Part shown: piece by piece, positions 35,708 through 43,719 of the stretch
Layout: each line of letters opens with the position of its first letter
Position numbering within the stretch: the first letter of the stretch is position 1
DNA from: a candidate division KSB1 bacterium
Lineage (GTDB): Bacteria; Zhuqueibacterota; Zhuqueibacteria; Thermofontimicrobiales; Thermofontimicrobiaceae
Assembly (NCBI GenBank): GCA_034506395.1
Contig: JAPDPQ010000013.1
Coordinates: forward strand, 83,149-147,148
Reading direction: 5' to 3'
DNA length: 64,000 nucleotides
Position numbers and translations under genes: made by a program
The notes under the pieces: generated by a model
Seen by the model: the letters and a program-made list of their open reading frames with translations, nothing else
What the model was told of the DNA's origin: nothing
Databases searched by the model: none

Positions 35708-36802
35708 ATGGCATCCATCATAATGCAGGACGATACGATTTTTATTTCAGGTGAACTGACGCTGGGAGCGATTCGGCCGGTTTGGGAGCAGTTATCGCGC
35801 CTGCTTTCCTCGGCTCGGGGCCGGCCTCTCACCATTGACTGCGCTGGCATTACGGATATCGATAGCGCTGGTGTGGCTTTATTGGATGAAATTTCCCTGC
35901 GCTATGGCAGTAGCGCAAAGCCGATCCACTTCGTCCAGATTCCCGACTCAGTGCGCCAGGCCTGGGAGACCTTTTCCACTGCAGGTCTTTCGGCCGAACC
36001 GCCTATCTCCCGTGCCGGATTTTTCGAGTCGCTGGGCGATGCGATGATCCGATTCAAAAACAATTTCATGATGCTGCTCTACCTTATCGCTGATATTTTT
36101 TACTGGAGCGCGGTAGGACTGGTTCAGCGCAAGGGGCAACGTCGCGGATCGTTCGTCCAGCAAAGCGTGGTCATTGGCGTCAATGCGTTGCTCATCGTGG
36201 GCCTGATCTCGTTTCTCATCGGACTGGTGCTGGCGCTCCAATCCGCTGCCCAGTTGCGCCAGTTCGGGGCCAACATTTTTGTGGCCGATCTGATCGGCAT
36301 CGCGATGCTGAGAGAGATGGGGCCGATCATGACCGCCATCGTGGTCGCCGGGCGGAGCGGCTCTGCCATTGCCTCCGAGATCGCCACCATGGTGGTCACT
36401 GAGGAGATCGATGCCCTGAAAACCATGTCGCTCAACCCGATCCGGTATGTGGTCGTCCCCAAATTCCATGGTATCACGCTCACCATGCCCCTGCTCACGA
36501 TTCTCTCAGATTTGATCGGCATTTTGGGCGGCTTCGTGATCGGGATCACCTATCTGCAATTGAGCGCCACTGCATTTTTCAATGAATTAGTGACCGTTCT
36601 ATTCATGAAGGACCTGATGACTGGCTTGGTAAAAAGCATCGTTTTTGCCTGGATCATTATCATCGTGGCATGCTACTCTGGTTTAAGGGTCACTGGTGGT
36701 TCTGAGGGCGTTGGCAAGGCCACCACGGCTTCGGTTGTGGCCTCGATTTTCTTCGTCATTATGGCCGACTCGATCTTGGGACTGATCTTTTATTTTGAAT
36801 GA
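35708..36802 (+). CDS. mlaE: MlaE-type ABC permease with N-terminal STAS domain
   Basis: 364 residues. An N-terminal STAS domain (about 1-95; LTIDCAGITDIDSAGVALLDEI) is fused to a MlaE permease (about 110-360). The permease has about five to six membrane segments and the conserved block REMGPIMTAIVVAGRSGSAIASEIATM followed by TEEIDALKTM. In E. coli the STAS protein MlaB is separate and controls MlaF; here it is joined to the permease. Inner-membrane part of the lipid transporter. Confidence 0.93.
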   Translation: MASIIMQDDTIFISGELTLGAIRPVWEQLSRLLSSARGRPLTIDCAGITDIDSAGVALLDEISLRYGSSAKPIHFVQIPDSVRQAWETFSTAGLSAEPPISRAGFFESLGDAMIRFKNNFMMLLYLIADIFYWSAVGLVQRKGQRRGSFVQQSVVIGVNALLIVGLISFLIGLVLALQSAAQLRQFGANIFVADLIGIAMLREMGPIMTAIVVAGRSGSAIASEIATMVVTEEIDALKTMSLNPIRYVVVPKFHGITLTMPLLTILSDLIGILGGFVIGITYLQLSATAFFNELVTVLFMKDLMTGLVKSIVFAWIIIIVACYSGLRVTGGSEGVGKATTASVVASIFFVIMADSILGLIFYFE

Positions 36803-36868
36803 CGAGAATCAATTCTCGGATTGCCAGTTGCTCACTCTCATCGAAACGCAGTATGGAATCAGAACAAT

Positions 36869-37597
36869 ATGTCAGCAATGATTGAAATCAGAAATTTAAT
36901 TGCCCAATATAACGATGAAGTCATCTTGGATGATATTTCGATTGACATCTTTTCCAATGAAATCACCGTCATTTTGGGCCGAAGTGGTTGCGGCAAAACC
37001 ACGCTGCTGAAGAATATCATCCGATTGTATGAACCTACCGCTGGCGCAGTGAAAATCATGGGCCAGGATATTACCCGAATGGATGAGACTGAATTCAACA
37101 CCGTGCTGCGCCAAATTGGGGTATTATTTCAAAATGGAGCGCTCTTGAACTCGTTGACCGTCGCAGAAAATGTTGCGATCCCGTTAGAACAACATACCAA
37201 CCTTCCGGCAGTGCTGATCCGTCGTCTGGTTCGCGAAAAGCTTCATCTGGTGGAGCTGGATCATGCCCTGAACTTGCTACCCTCCCAACTGTCCGGAGGC
37301 ATGCGGAAGCGAGCAGCGCTGGCCCGCGCCATCGCGCTGGACCCCGCGATTCTCTTCGCCGATGAACCCACTGCCGGGCTCGATCCGGTCACCGCTGCCG
37401 CTCTGGACAAGCTGCTGCTGAAGCTGCGCGATATCTTGGGCATGACATTGGTGATCGTCACCCATGAATTGGAGAGCATCCATCGGATCGCGGATCGGGT
37501 CGTGTTTATGGAACACGGAAGGGTTTTGTTCCAGGGCAAGCTGCAGGCCGCCAAACGTTCCCCCATCACCGCGATCCAGCGGTTCTTTAATCCATAA
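36869..37597 (+). CDS. mlaF: ABC transporter ATPase MlaF
   Basis: 242 residues from the ATG at 36869; an ATG nine bases later is also possible. Walker A GRSGCGKTT, Q-loop in LFQNGALL, signature LSGGMRKRAALARA, Walker B ILFADEP and the H-loop THE are all intact. It drives the MlaE permease with ATP. Last gene of the MCE operon; 66 bases after mlaE. The gap to lexA (37598-37924) contains only the lexA promoter region. Confidence 0.93.
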   Translation: MSAMIEIRNLIAQYNDEVILDDISIDIFSNEITVILGRSGCGKTTLLKNIIRLYEPTAGAVKIMGQDITRMDETEFNTVLRQIGVLFQNGALLNSLTVAENVAIPLEQHTNLPAVLIRRLVREKLHLVELDHALNLLPSQLSGGMRKRAALARAIALDPAILFADEPTAGLDPVTAAALDKLLLKLRDILGMTLVIVTHELESIHRIADRVVFMEHGRVLFQGKLQAAKRSPITAIQRFFNP

Positions 37598-37830
37598 TGG
37601 GAAGTTCAATCAACCGAAATCCTCGCTATGCAATCCCTCTCCAATCATCCCATATTCCCCGACTCATGATTGCCTCTGATCCTCCTGTGGCAATCGATTG
37701 CTTTTGAATCTGGCCAAATAACTGCTCTTCTCCTTTTATTCGCATCAATTGATTTTCCCGAGCGTTTTTGGATCCCCATCCGCGTCGCGCTCATTCATGA
37801 AAAAAAATCTTTACCCAATGAATTTTTTGC

Positions 37831-37859
37831 TTGACTTTTTTCGGATAAAATTGTATATT
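37831..37859 (+). promoter_or_regulatory. lexA promoter
   Basis: TTGACT (37831-37836), 17-base spacer, TATATT (37854-37859). The expected start, about 37866, lies inside the palindrome at 37858-37872. Confidence 0.8.
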
Positions 37860-37872
37860 TGTACTGTACAAA
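37858..37872. promoter_or_regulatory. Candidate LexA operator (palindrome over the lexA start site)
   Basis: TTTGTAC-T-GTACAAA is a perfect 15-base palindrome that overlaps the -10 element and the start of transcription of lexA. LexA repressors normally block their own promoter in this way. The motif differs from the E. coli (CTGT-N8-ACAG) and Bacillus (GAAC-N4-GTTC) boxes, as expected for a distant phylum. Confidence 0.65.
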
Positions 37873-37916
37873 AGTTAACCTAATATTTGTTAACTTATAA
37901 AAAGTTAAGTAAAAGG
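37872..37916. repeat. Three 15-bp direct repeats in the lexA leader
   Basis: GTTAAC at 37874, GTTAAC at 37889 and GTTAAG at 37904 are spaced exactly 15 bases apart, each starting two bases into a 15-mer (AAGTTAACCTAATAT, TTGTTAACTTATAAA, AAGTTAAGTAAAAGG). They lie in the 5' untranslated region between the palindrome and the lexA ATG. The even spacing suggests iterated binding of a protein, or a structured leader. Confidence 0.6.
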
Positions 37917-37924
37917 TTGGAGCT

Positions 37925-38563
37925 ATGAAGAAGTTGACCAAGAAACAGCACTGGGTGCTTCAGGCGATCACCCGCAAAATCAATCGGAATGGGGTGCCGC
38001 CCACGCTGGAGGAGTTGCGGGAGGATTTGGGGATGAGTTCTAAAAATGCAGTGCTCAGCCATTTGGAGGCATTGGTGAAAAAGGGCTACATTGAACGATC
38101 GAGCAAGGCGCGGAGCATCCGTGTCCTGAAACGCGTCGGCCCGGAGGGAGGCATGACCCGTCAATCGGAATCGGGCCACGAGATCGGGCTTCCTTTGATC
38201 GGTATCGTTACCGCAGGAACGCCAGTGTTAGCTGAGGAGAACATTGAACGATTCATTTACGTGCCCAATTATCTGGTTCAGAGCAAGCAGCCCTGTTTTG
38301 CGCTCCGCGTTCGCGGGGATAGTATGATCAACGCCGGGATTCATGATGGCGATCTGGTTATTGTCCAATCCACCCAATCGGCCAACAACGGCGATATCGT
38401 GGTAGCCCTGATCGGCAATGAGGTGACGGTGAAGCGTTTGGTGGTCAAGGAAAACCAGCGCTATCTGAAAGCGGAAAATCCAAACTACTCCGATATTCAC
38501 CCAGACCAGCCCTGGTCGCTTCAGGGTAAAGTGCTGGCATTAATTCGGGAACGGGTTCACTAA
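37925..38563 (+). CDS. lexA: LexA SOS repressor
   Basis: 212 residues. N-terminal winged helix (about 1-65; PPTLEELREDLGMSSKNAVLSHLEALVKKGYI) and a C-terminal self-cleavage domain. The cleavage bond is A97-G98 (VTAGTP); the catalytic Ser-Lys pair is S133 (RGDSMINAGI) and K170 (VTVKRL), with the same spacing of 37 as in E. coli. When RecA filaments form, LexA cuts itself and frees the SOS genes. Start: ATG at 37925. The imuB and dnaE2 genes that follow are typical LexA targets. Confidence 0.96.
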   Translation: MKKLTKKQHWVLQAITRKINRNGVPPTLEELREDLGMSSKNAVLSHLEALVKKGYIERSSKARSIRVLKRVGPEGGMTRQSESGHEIGLPLIGIVTAGTPVLAEENIERFIYVPNYLVQSKQPCFALRVRGDSMINAGIHDGDLVIVQSTQSANNGDIVVALIGNEVTVKRLVVKENQRYLKAENPNYSDIHPDQPWSLQGKVLALIRERVH

Positions 38564-38580
38564 TACTGGTGGATTGAGCA

Positions 38581-38615
38581 GGGCGCAGGCGGGAGGCGAA
38601 TGAGCCTCTGCGCCC
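38581..38615. other. Strong hairpin after lexA
   Basis: GGGCGCAG (38581-38588) pairs with CTGCGCCC (38608-38615), and an inner AGGC/GCCT extends the stem. No T-tract follows, so it is either a Rho-dependent or imperfect terminator or an mRNA-stabilising structure between lexA and imuB. Confidence 0.5.
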
Positions 38616-38929
38616 AGCGCATCACGCGCCACCTAACAATGAGGGCCAACGAAGTTTCCTCGTTCAATGCATCCATTGTTTCGCCAGTGGGCAGGTGCAA
38701 GAGGGGCCGTGTCAGGATCATTCATCTCCAGCCGGGCAGGTTTGGCTGGCAGCCAGATGGTTGGCAATCCTGATCCTGGAGCGAGGGAACTTTCATGGAT
38801 TGGTTTTTCAGAATAGTAGACTTTATCGAATCCTGGTTGCATATCATGATTCCCATCACGCCTGAGACAAGCGGGAATAGTCGTGAGATTGGGCGCTTCT
38901 GGGATAAACATCTGATGGAGCGAGAAGCA

Positions 38930-40084
38930 ATGGAGCGTCACATCATTTATCTGGAGGTGGATTCGTTCCCCATCACAGTGGAGCGGATTCTTGAGCCGAA
39001 ATTGCGCCAGCGGCCGGTGGTGGTCGCCAATCCGGCTTTGGCCCGAGCTGTGGTGCAAGTGAGCTCGCCCGAGGCGCAACAGGCTGGCATCCATCGCGGG
39101 ATGCTGGTGCACCAGGCCCGGCGGCTGTGTCGTGATTTGGTGGTGATCCCACCCAATGAGCCGTTGTACAGCCGGGCCATGCAAGCCATTATCAAGCTGA
39201 TGGGCCAGTTCTCGCCGGTGATCGAGCCGGTGCACTACGGTCGGCTCTATTTGGATATCAGTGGAACGAGGCGGCTGTTCGGCTTGCCCCGGGATGCCGC
39301 CGCTAAAATCCAGCGGGAGGTGCTATCACAATTGCTGTTGCCGACCAGCTTGGGTATTGCCAGCAATAAACTGGTCAGCAACATGGCGTCTCGGGTGATT
39401 CGGCCGATCGGGATTCAGGAGGTGCAACACGGCTCAGAGCCCCATTTCATCAGTCCCTTGCCGGTGGGCTATTTGCCGGGATTTGCCCCAGCCATCAAGG
39501 CGCAACTGTTGGAGTTGAACCTTCGGCTGATCAAACATGTGGCGGAGCTGTCACTGCCGCACCTGACCATGGTTTTTGGACGAACTGGATTGAAATTGTA
39601 CCATGCCTCCCATGGCATCGATCCGACCCCGGTGTTTCCCCCGCAGCAGGTGCCCAATATTTACGAGCAGACGACCCTCCCAGAAGACAGCAATGACCTG
39701 CAGCACCTGCGCGGGACGCTCTATCAACTGATCGAAAAAATCGGGCGGCGCTTGCGGCAGTCGGGCCAGGCATCACGACAGATGATTCTGGAAATCTATT
39801 ACTCTGATCATCGGGAGGCGATGGCGCAGAAGCGGCTCCCCCACCCGAGTAACCTGGACCAACAACTGTTTTCGGTGGCGGAACAATTGCTCCATACCAT
39901 TTTGACCCGGCGCATTCGCGTCAGAAGTTTGGCGATCCGCTGCTTCCAGTTGATGCCCGCCCCCAGACAATTGTCCCTGTTCGACCAGCCATCGGACGAT
40001 CAGAGCCAGAACCTCATCCGGACCATCGATCATATCCGGCAAAAATTCGGTCCAGACTCCCTGAAATTCGCGCGGGCGAATTAG
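38930..40084 (+). CDS. imuB: ImuB-like Y-family polymerase homologue, catalytically dead
   Basis: 384 residues from the ATG at 38930 (MERHIIYLEVDSF); in-frame starts at 38795 and 38915 would only add non-homologous residues. The Y-family palm, thumb and little-finger regions are recognisable, but the catalytic acids are lost. The DinB D8 position is E9 and the D103-E104 pair is G104-R105 (VIEPVHYGRLYLD). This is the hallmark of ImuB, which acts as an adaptor and not as a polymerase. Near the C-terminus it has a clean beta-clamp motif, QLSLF. With DnaE2 it forms the SOS mutasome that copies damaged DNA. The usual RecA-like partner ImuA is not encoded here. Confidence 0.88.
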   Translation: MERHIIYLEVDSFPITVERILEPKLRQRPVVVANPALARAVVQVSSPEAQQAGIHRGMLVHQARRLCRDLVVIPPNEPLYSRAMQAIIKLMGQFSPVIEPVHYGRLYLDISGTRRLFGLPRDAAAKIQREVLSQLLLPTSLGIASNKLVSNMASRVIRPIGIQEVQHGSEPHFISPLPVGYLPGFAPAIKAQLLELNLRLIKHVAELSLPHLTMVFGRTGLKLYHASHGIDPTPVFPPQQVPNIYEQTTLPEDSNDLQHLRGTLYQLIEKIGRRLRQSGQASRQMILEIYYSDHREAMAQKRLPHPSNLDQQLFSVAEQLLHTILTRRIRVRSLAIRCFQLMPAPRQLSLFDQPSDDQSQNLIRTIDHIRQKFGPDSLKFARAN

Positions 40085-40478
40085 TACATTAAAGGATCGT
40101 TGCCGCCGACCATCACCTGGGGACACAGACGCTATTCAGCAAGCAAGTTGATATTGTCACATAGAGTTCTGCAAAGTAACAAAAACGAGTCATTGGGAGG
40201 ATCCCTCCGCCAGCCGGCCATTCGCGTCAACCGAAGTGGACAATGGCATTCTGAGCGATCCATCCTCCATCCGGCGGATGGAGAGCGGAGAATGACAATT
40301 TTTCCCAATCGAGTCGCGTCGGTTGATGCCAAAGGTCAGTTGACGCAGCCTCAGAATGACCTCGTTTCGCTAGTCAATCGCCTTGTTGAGATGCGCACGG
40401 CCGCTTGGCGGGTCGACAGGACAAATTTTTCTATTTTGCAGGAACCGAATTGCCTCAATCCAAGGGAGTGATGAAACC
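40085..40478. other. Intergenic between imuB and dnaE2, filled with palindrome remnants
   Basis: About 390 bases without a gene. It contains a 48-base palindrome (40247-40294) and at least one more half-site (CTCAGAATGACC at about 40353), as if several copies of a dispersed element have inserted. No LexA-type palindrome like that of lexA was found. The Shine-Dalgarno AAGGGAG of dnaE2 lies at its end. Confidence 0.55.
40247..40294. repeat. Dispersed palindromic repeat (GTCATTCTGAGC family), second copy
   Basis: Core stem CTCCATCCG-G-CGGATGGAG (40265-40283) with outer arms CATTCT and AGAATG. The outer arm CATTCTGAGCG matches the element at 2683-2731. Confidence 0.65.
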
Positions 40479-43457
40479 ATGTTTGTACACCTCCACACCC
40501 ATAGCCATTTTTCATTTGGCCGCGGGGCGAACTCCATCGAAGAGCTCTGTGCCGCGGTGAAGCGACGTGGGATGGACCGGCTGGCCCTCACCGATACCAA
40601 TGGTCTCTATGGCCTGATCTGGTTTTTGCAAATTGCTCGGGAGGTGGGCATTCGGCCTATCATCGGCGCCGAGGTCGTCTCCAACAATCTGCGGATCATT
40701 CTATTGGTCAAAGAACCGATCGGCTATCGCAATCTATGTCGCATCCTGTCCCTGCGCCATCTCGATCGAAATTTTTCCCTGCTGGAGGCGCTGCTCCGCT
40801 ATTCGGCTGGGTTATTCATGATCACGGATTCAACCCCATTGCTGAACGCTTTGAAGAACAAAGTTTCGCCACAAAACTTGTTTGTCGAGCTGCAACCCAA
40901 TCCCCGACGCCGGGCGCTGCTCCAGTATGCCCGAAGCTCGGGCATTCCCCCGGTCGCTACAAATGGGGTCTACTTCATCAATCGAGACGATTTTTTCATT
41001 CATCGGCTGCTTCGGGCGATCGATTGCAATACCACTCTTTCGCGGTTGGACGAACGCGAACTGGCGTCTTCGGATGCCTGGCTCAAAGACCCCAGACAGA
41101 TGGCCCAAGCCTTCCCCGATTGCCCCGAGGCCATCGCCAATACGGAACGCATCGCTGACCAATGCATGCATGAACTCGACTTGGGCGGCCCCATTTTTCC
41201 TGATTTTCAACCTCCCACTGGTGAACCGGCGTTCGATTATCTGCGCCGGCTGTGCTATGAAGGGGCGAAAAAACGCTATGGCACGATCACTCCACAGGTC
41301 CAAGAGCGGATGGAATACGAGTTGAACATCATCCAGCACAAGGGGTTTGCCCCCTACTTTTTAGTGGTACACGATATCGTCCAGCAATCGCGCCGGACCT
41401 GTGGCCGGGGGTCGGCGGCCGCCAGCATCGTGTCCTATTGCCTGGAAATCACCCATGTGGACCCCATCGCCCATGATCTATTCTTCGAGCGCTTTTTGAA
41501 TATGAAACGCAAAGACCCACCCGACATCGATGTCGATTTCCCGTGGGATGAACGGGATCAAATTCTCGATTACATCTTTCGGAAGTACGGCGAAGAACAC
41601 ACTGCTATGATCGCCAATCATGTCGGGTACAAAGCCCGCGCAGCCGTCCGAGAGGTCGCCAAAGTGTACGGCTTGCCCGAGGCGGAGATCAACGCAGTCA
41701 CGAAAAAATTATCGGGCTACTGGGAGGTAGAAGGTATCCAGGATATCATCGAGGCGCACCCAGCGTATCGCTATCATCAATTCAAACCGCCCTGGCCCGA
41801 GATCCTCTCGCTGGCCGAGAAACTCCAGGGCTGCCCCCGCAACCTGTCGATCCATTGCGGCGGTGTGGTAATCACCCCAAAACCGATCGATCATTACGTC
41901 CCCAGACAACGCGCACCCAAGGGGATCAATATCATTCAGTGGGAGAAGGACCAGGCTGAGGACGCGGGACTGGTGAAAATCGACATCCTGGGTAACCGCT
42001 CGCTCTCTGTCATTCGGGACGCGCTCCAAGCCATCAAACGGAACTACGGCGTGGAGATCCAGTATGAGCAATGGAACCCCATCCACGATCCTGCGACTCA
42101 GGAGCTGATCCGCAATGGCGATACCATCGGCGTGTTTTATGTGGAATCCCCGGCCATGCGCCTGTTGCAAAAGAAGGCGCGCACTGGTGATTTCGAGCAT
42201 TTGGTCATTCATAGCTCCATCATTCGCCCAGCAGCGAACGATTACATCCGGGAATATTTGAAACGCCTCCACGGACAACCCTACGAGCCGTTGCATCCGC
42301 TGCTGGGCGAAATTTTAAAAGAGACCTACGGCATCATGTGCTATCAAGAGGATGTATCCAAGGTCGCCATGGCGCTGGCCGATTTCGATGCGGCCGAAGC
42401 CGATGACTTGCGTCGAATTCTTTCGAAAAAGCGCATCACAAAGCGGTTAGAGAATTTTAAACAGAAATTTTATCAGGGGGCACTGAACAAGGGCGTGACA
42501 CCAGAGACCATCGATCGGATCTGGGACATGATCCTGAGCTTCAGCGGCTATAGCTTTTGCAAGCCCCATTCGGCTTCGTTCGCCATGGTCTCTTACCAGT
42601 CCTGTTATCTGCGAGCGCATTACCCGGCCGAGTTCATGGCCGCCGTCATCAGCAACCAAGGCGGCTATTATTCAACCTTCGCCTATATTTCCGAAGCGAG
42701 ACGCATGGGATTAACGGTGTTGCTGCCCGATATCAATAAGAGTGAATGGCACTATACGGGTAAGGACAATACCATCCGCGTCGGATTGATGCAATTGAAG
42801 GGCATCCAGCGCAAATCGGTCGATCAACTGTTAGCCGAACGTCATCAGCATGGACCATTTCGCAGTTTTGACGACTTCCTTTCGCGCGTCACTATCGACC
42901 CCAATGACATCAAAATCCTGATCAAAGCCGGGCTATTCGATGAACTCGAGCCGAACCGAACTCGTCCAGAGCTGATCTGGCGGCTGATGTTTTGGAATCA
43001 TCAAAACGCCAATCACGCTCGCCGAACCAGTATCCTATTTCACGAGCCTCCTCCACCAGTCCCTCCAGCGGAGAATTATGACCTGAAAACCCAGTTGCAG
43101 CATGAAATCGAAACGCTTGGGATGCTCATCAGTCGCCACCCGCTCACCCTCTACAAAGATCGCCTCAAAAAATTCTCCTATATTTTGGCCCGAGACCTCA
43201 AGTTGTTCGTCGGCAAAAATGTCACTACCATCGGCTGGTTGGTCACCCAAAAGATGACTCGAACCAAAAAGAACGAACTCATGGAGTTCATCAGCTTCGA
43301 AGATACCACAGCTATCTATGAAACGGTGTTCTTCCCCGATACTTACCGTCAGTTCTCGTATATGCTCAGCCACTCCCGACCCTACGTCCTTAAAGGCAAA
43401 GTTGAAGAAGAGTTCGGTGCGGTGACATTGAATGTATCGGAAATCAGATTTCTTTAA
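40479..43457 (+). CDS. dnaE2: Error-prone DnaE2-type DNA polymerase III alpha subunit
   Basis: 992 residues from the ATG at 40479, which follows AAGGGAG; a TTG reading to 40383 is not supported. An N-terminal PHP domain (FVHLHTHSHFSFGRGANS) is followed by the polymerase core. The catalytic acids are D349 and D351 (PPDIDVDFPWDERDQ) and D502 (VKIDILGNRSLS). Helix-hairpin-helix and OB-fold regions come at the end. At 992 residues it is shorter than replicative DnaE (about 1160) and of DnaE2 size. Located after lexA and imuB, it is the polymerase of the SOS mutasome. Alternative: an accessory DnaE with another role; the neighbours argue against this. Confidence 0.9.
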   Translation: MFVHLHTHSHFSFGRGANSIEELCAAVKRRGMDRLALTDTNGLYGLIWFLQIAREVGIRPIIGAEVVSNNLRIILLVKEPIGYRNLCRILSLRHLDRNFSLLEALLRYSAGLFMITDSTPLLNALKNKVSPQNLFVELQPNPRRRALLQYARSSGIPPVATNGVYFINRDDFFIHRLLRAIDCNTTLSRLDERELASSDAWLKDPRQMAQAFPDCPEAIANTERIADQCMHELDLGGPIFPDFQPPTGEPAFDYLRRLCYEGAKKRYGTITPQVQERMEYELNIIQHKGFAPYFLVVHDIVQQSRRTCGRGSAAASIVSYCLEITHVDPIAHDLFFERFLNMKRKDPPDIDVDFPWDERDQILDYIFRKYGEEHTAMIANHVGYKARAAVREVAKVYGLPEAEINAVTKKLSGYWEVEGIQDIIEAHPAYRYHQFKPPWPEILSLAEKLQGCPRNLSIHCGGVVITPKPIDHYVPRQRAPKGINIIQWEKDQAEDAGLVKIDILGNRSLSVIRDALQAIKRNYGVEIQYEQWNPIHDPATQELIRNGDTIGVFYVESPAMRLLQKKARTGDFEHLVIHSSIIRPAANDYIREYLKRLHGQPYEPLHPLLGEILKETYGIMCYQEDVSKVAMALADFDAAEADDLRRILSKKRITKRLENFKQKFYQGALNKGVTPETIDRIWDMILSFSGYSFCKPHSASFAMVSYQSCYLRAHYPAEFMAAVISNQGGYYSTFAYISEARRMGLTVLLPDINKSEWHYTGKDNTIRVGLMQLKGIQRKSVDQLLAERHQHGPFRSFDDFLSRVTIDPNDIKILIKAGLFDELEPNRTRPELIWRLMFWNHQNANHARRTSILFHEPPPPVPPAENYDLKTQLQHEIETLGMLISRHPLTLYKDRLKKFSYILARDLKLFVGKNVTTIGWLVTQKMTRTKKNELMEFISFEDTTAIYETVFFPDTYRQFSYMLSHSRPYVLKGKVEEEFGAVTLNVSEIRFL

Positions 43458-43630
43458 ATCTGTTCTAGATCAGAGGCTTTATATAAATTGACCAAATTTT
43501 CGGTTTTGAGTTTTGGTTCCCCACAGTAATCGAATTACCGATAAAGCGCTTGCGCCTACGGATGGACGAGTCTTTTTTGTCTCATGTTCATGAAGCAAGA
43601 AAGAAACCTGCATTCTCAAATATGCAAATC

Positions 43631-43678
43631 AAAAGCCCTGGCATCCTTTCTCAGGAATACCAGGGCCTTCAGTTTTTT
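43631..43678. terminator. Bidirectional terminator between dnaE2 and ugd
   Basis: AAAGCCCTGGCAT pairs with ATACCAGGGC (loop about 13 bases) and is followed by CTTCAGTTTTTT on the plus strand and TTTTGATTT on the minus strand. It separates the convergent dnaE2 and ugd genes. Confidence 0.88.
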
Positions 43679-43719
43679 GCTTAAAGGATTTTGGGGTGAT
43701 TCAAAATTCAGGCATTGGA

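Noticed and set aside
40479..40495. SOS box at the start of dnaE2 (TTTGTACAC)
   Set aside because: It lies inside the coding start, matches only half of the lexA palindrome and is probably chance.
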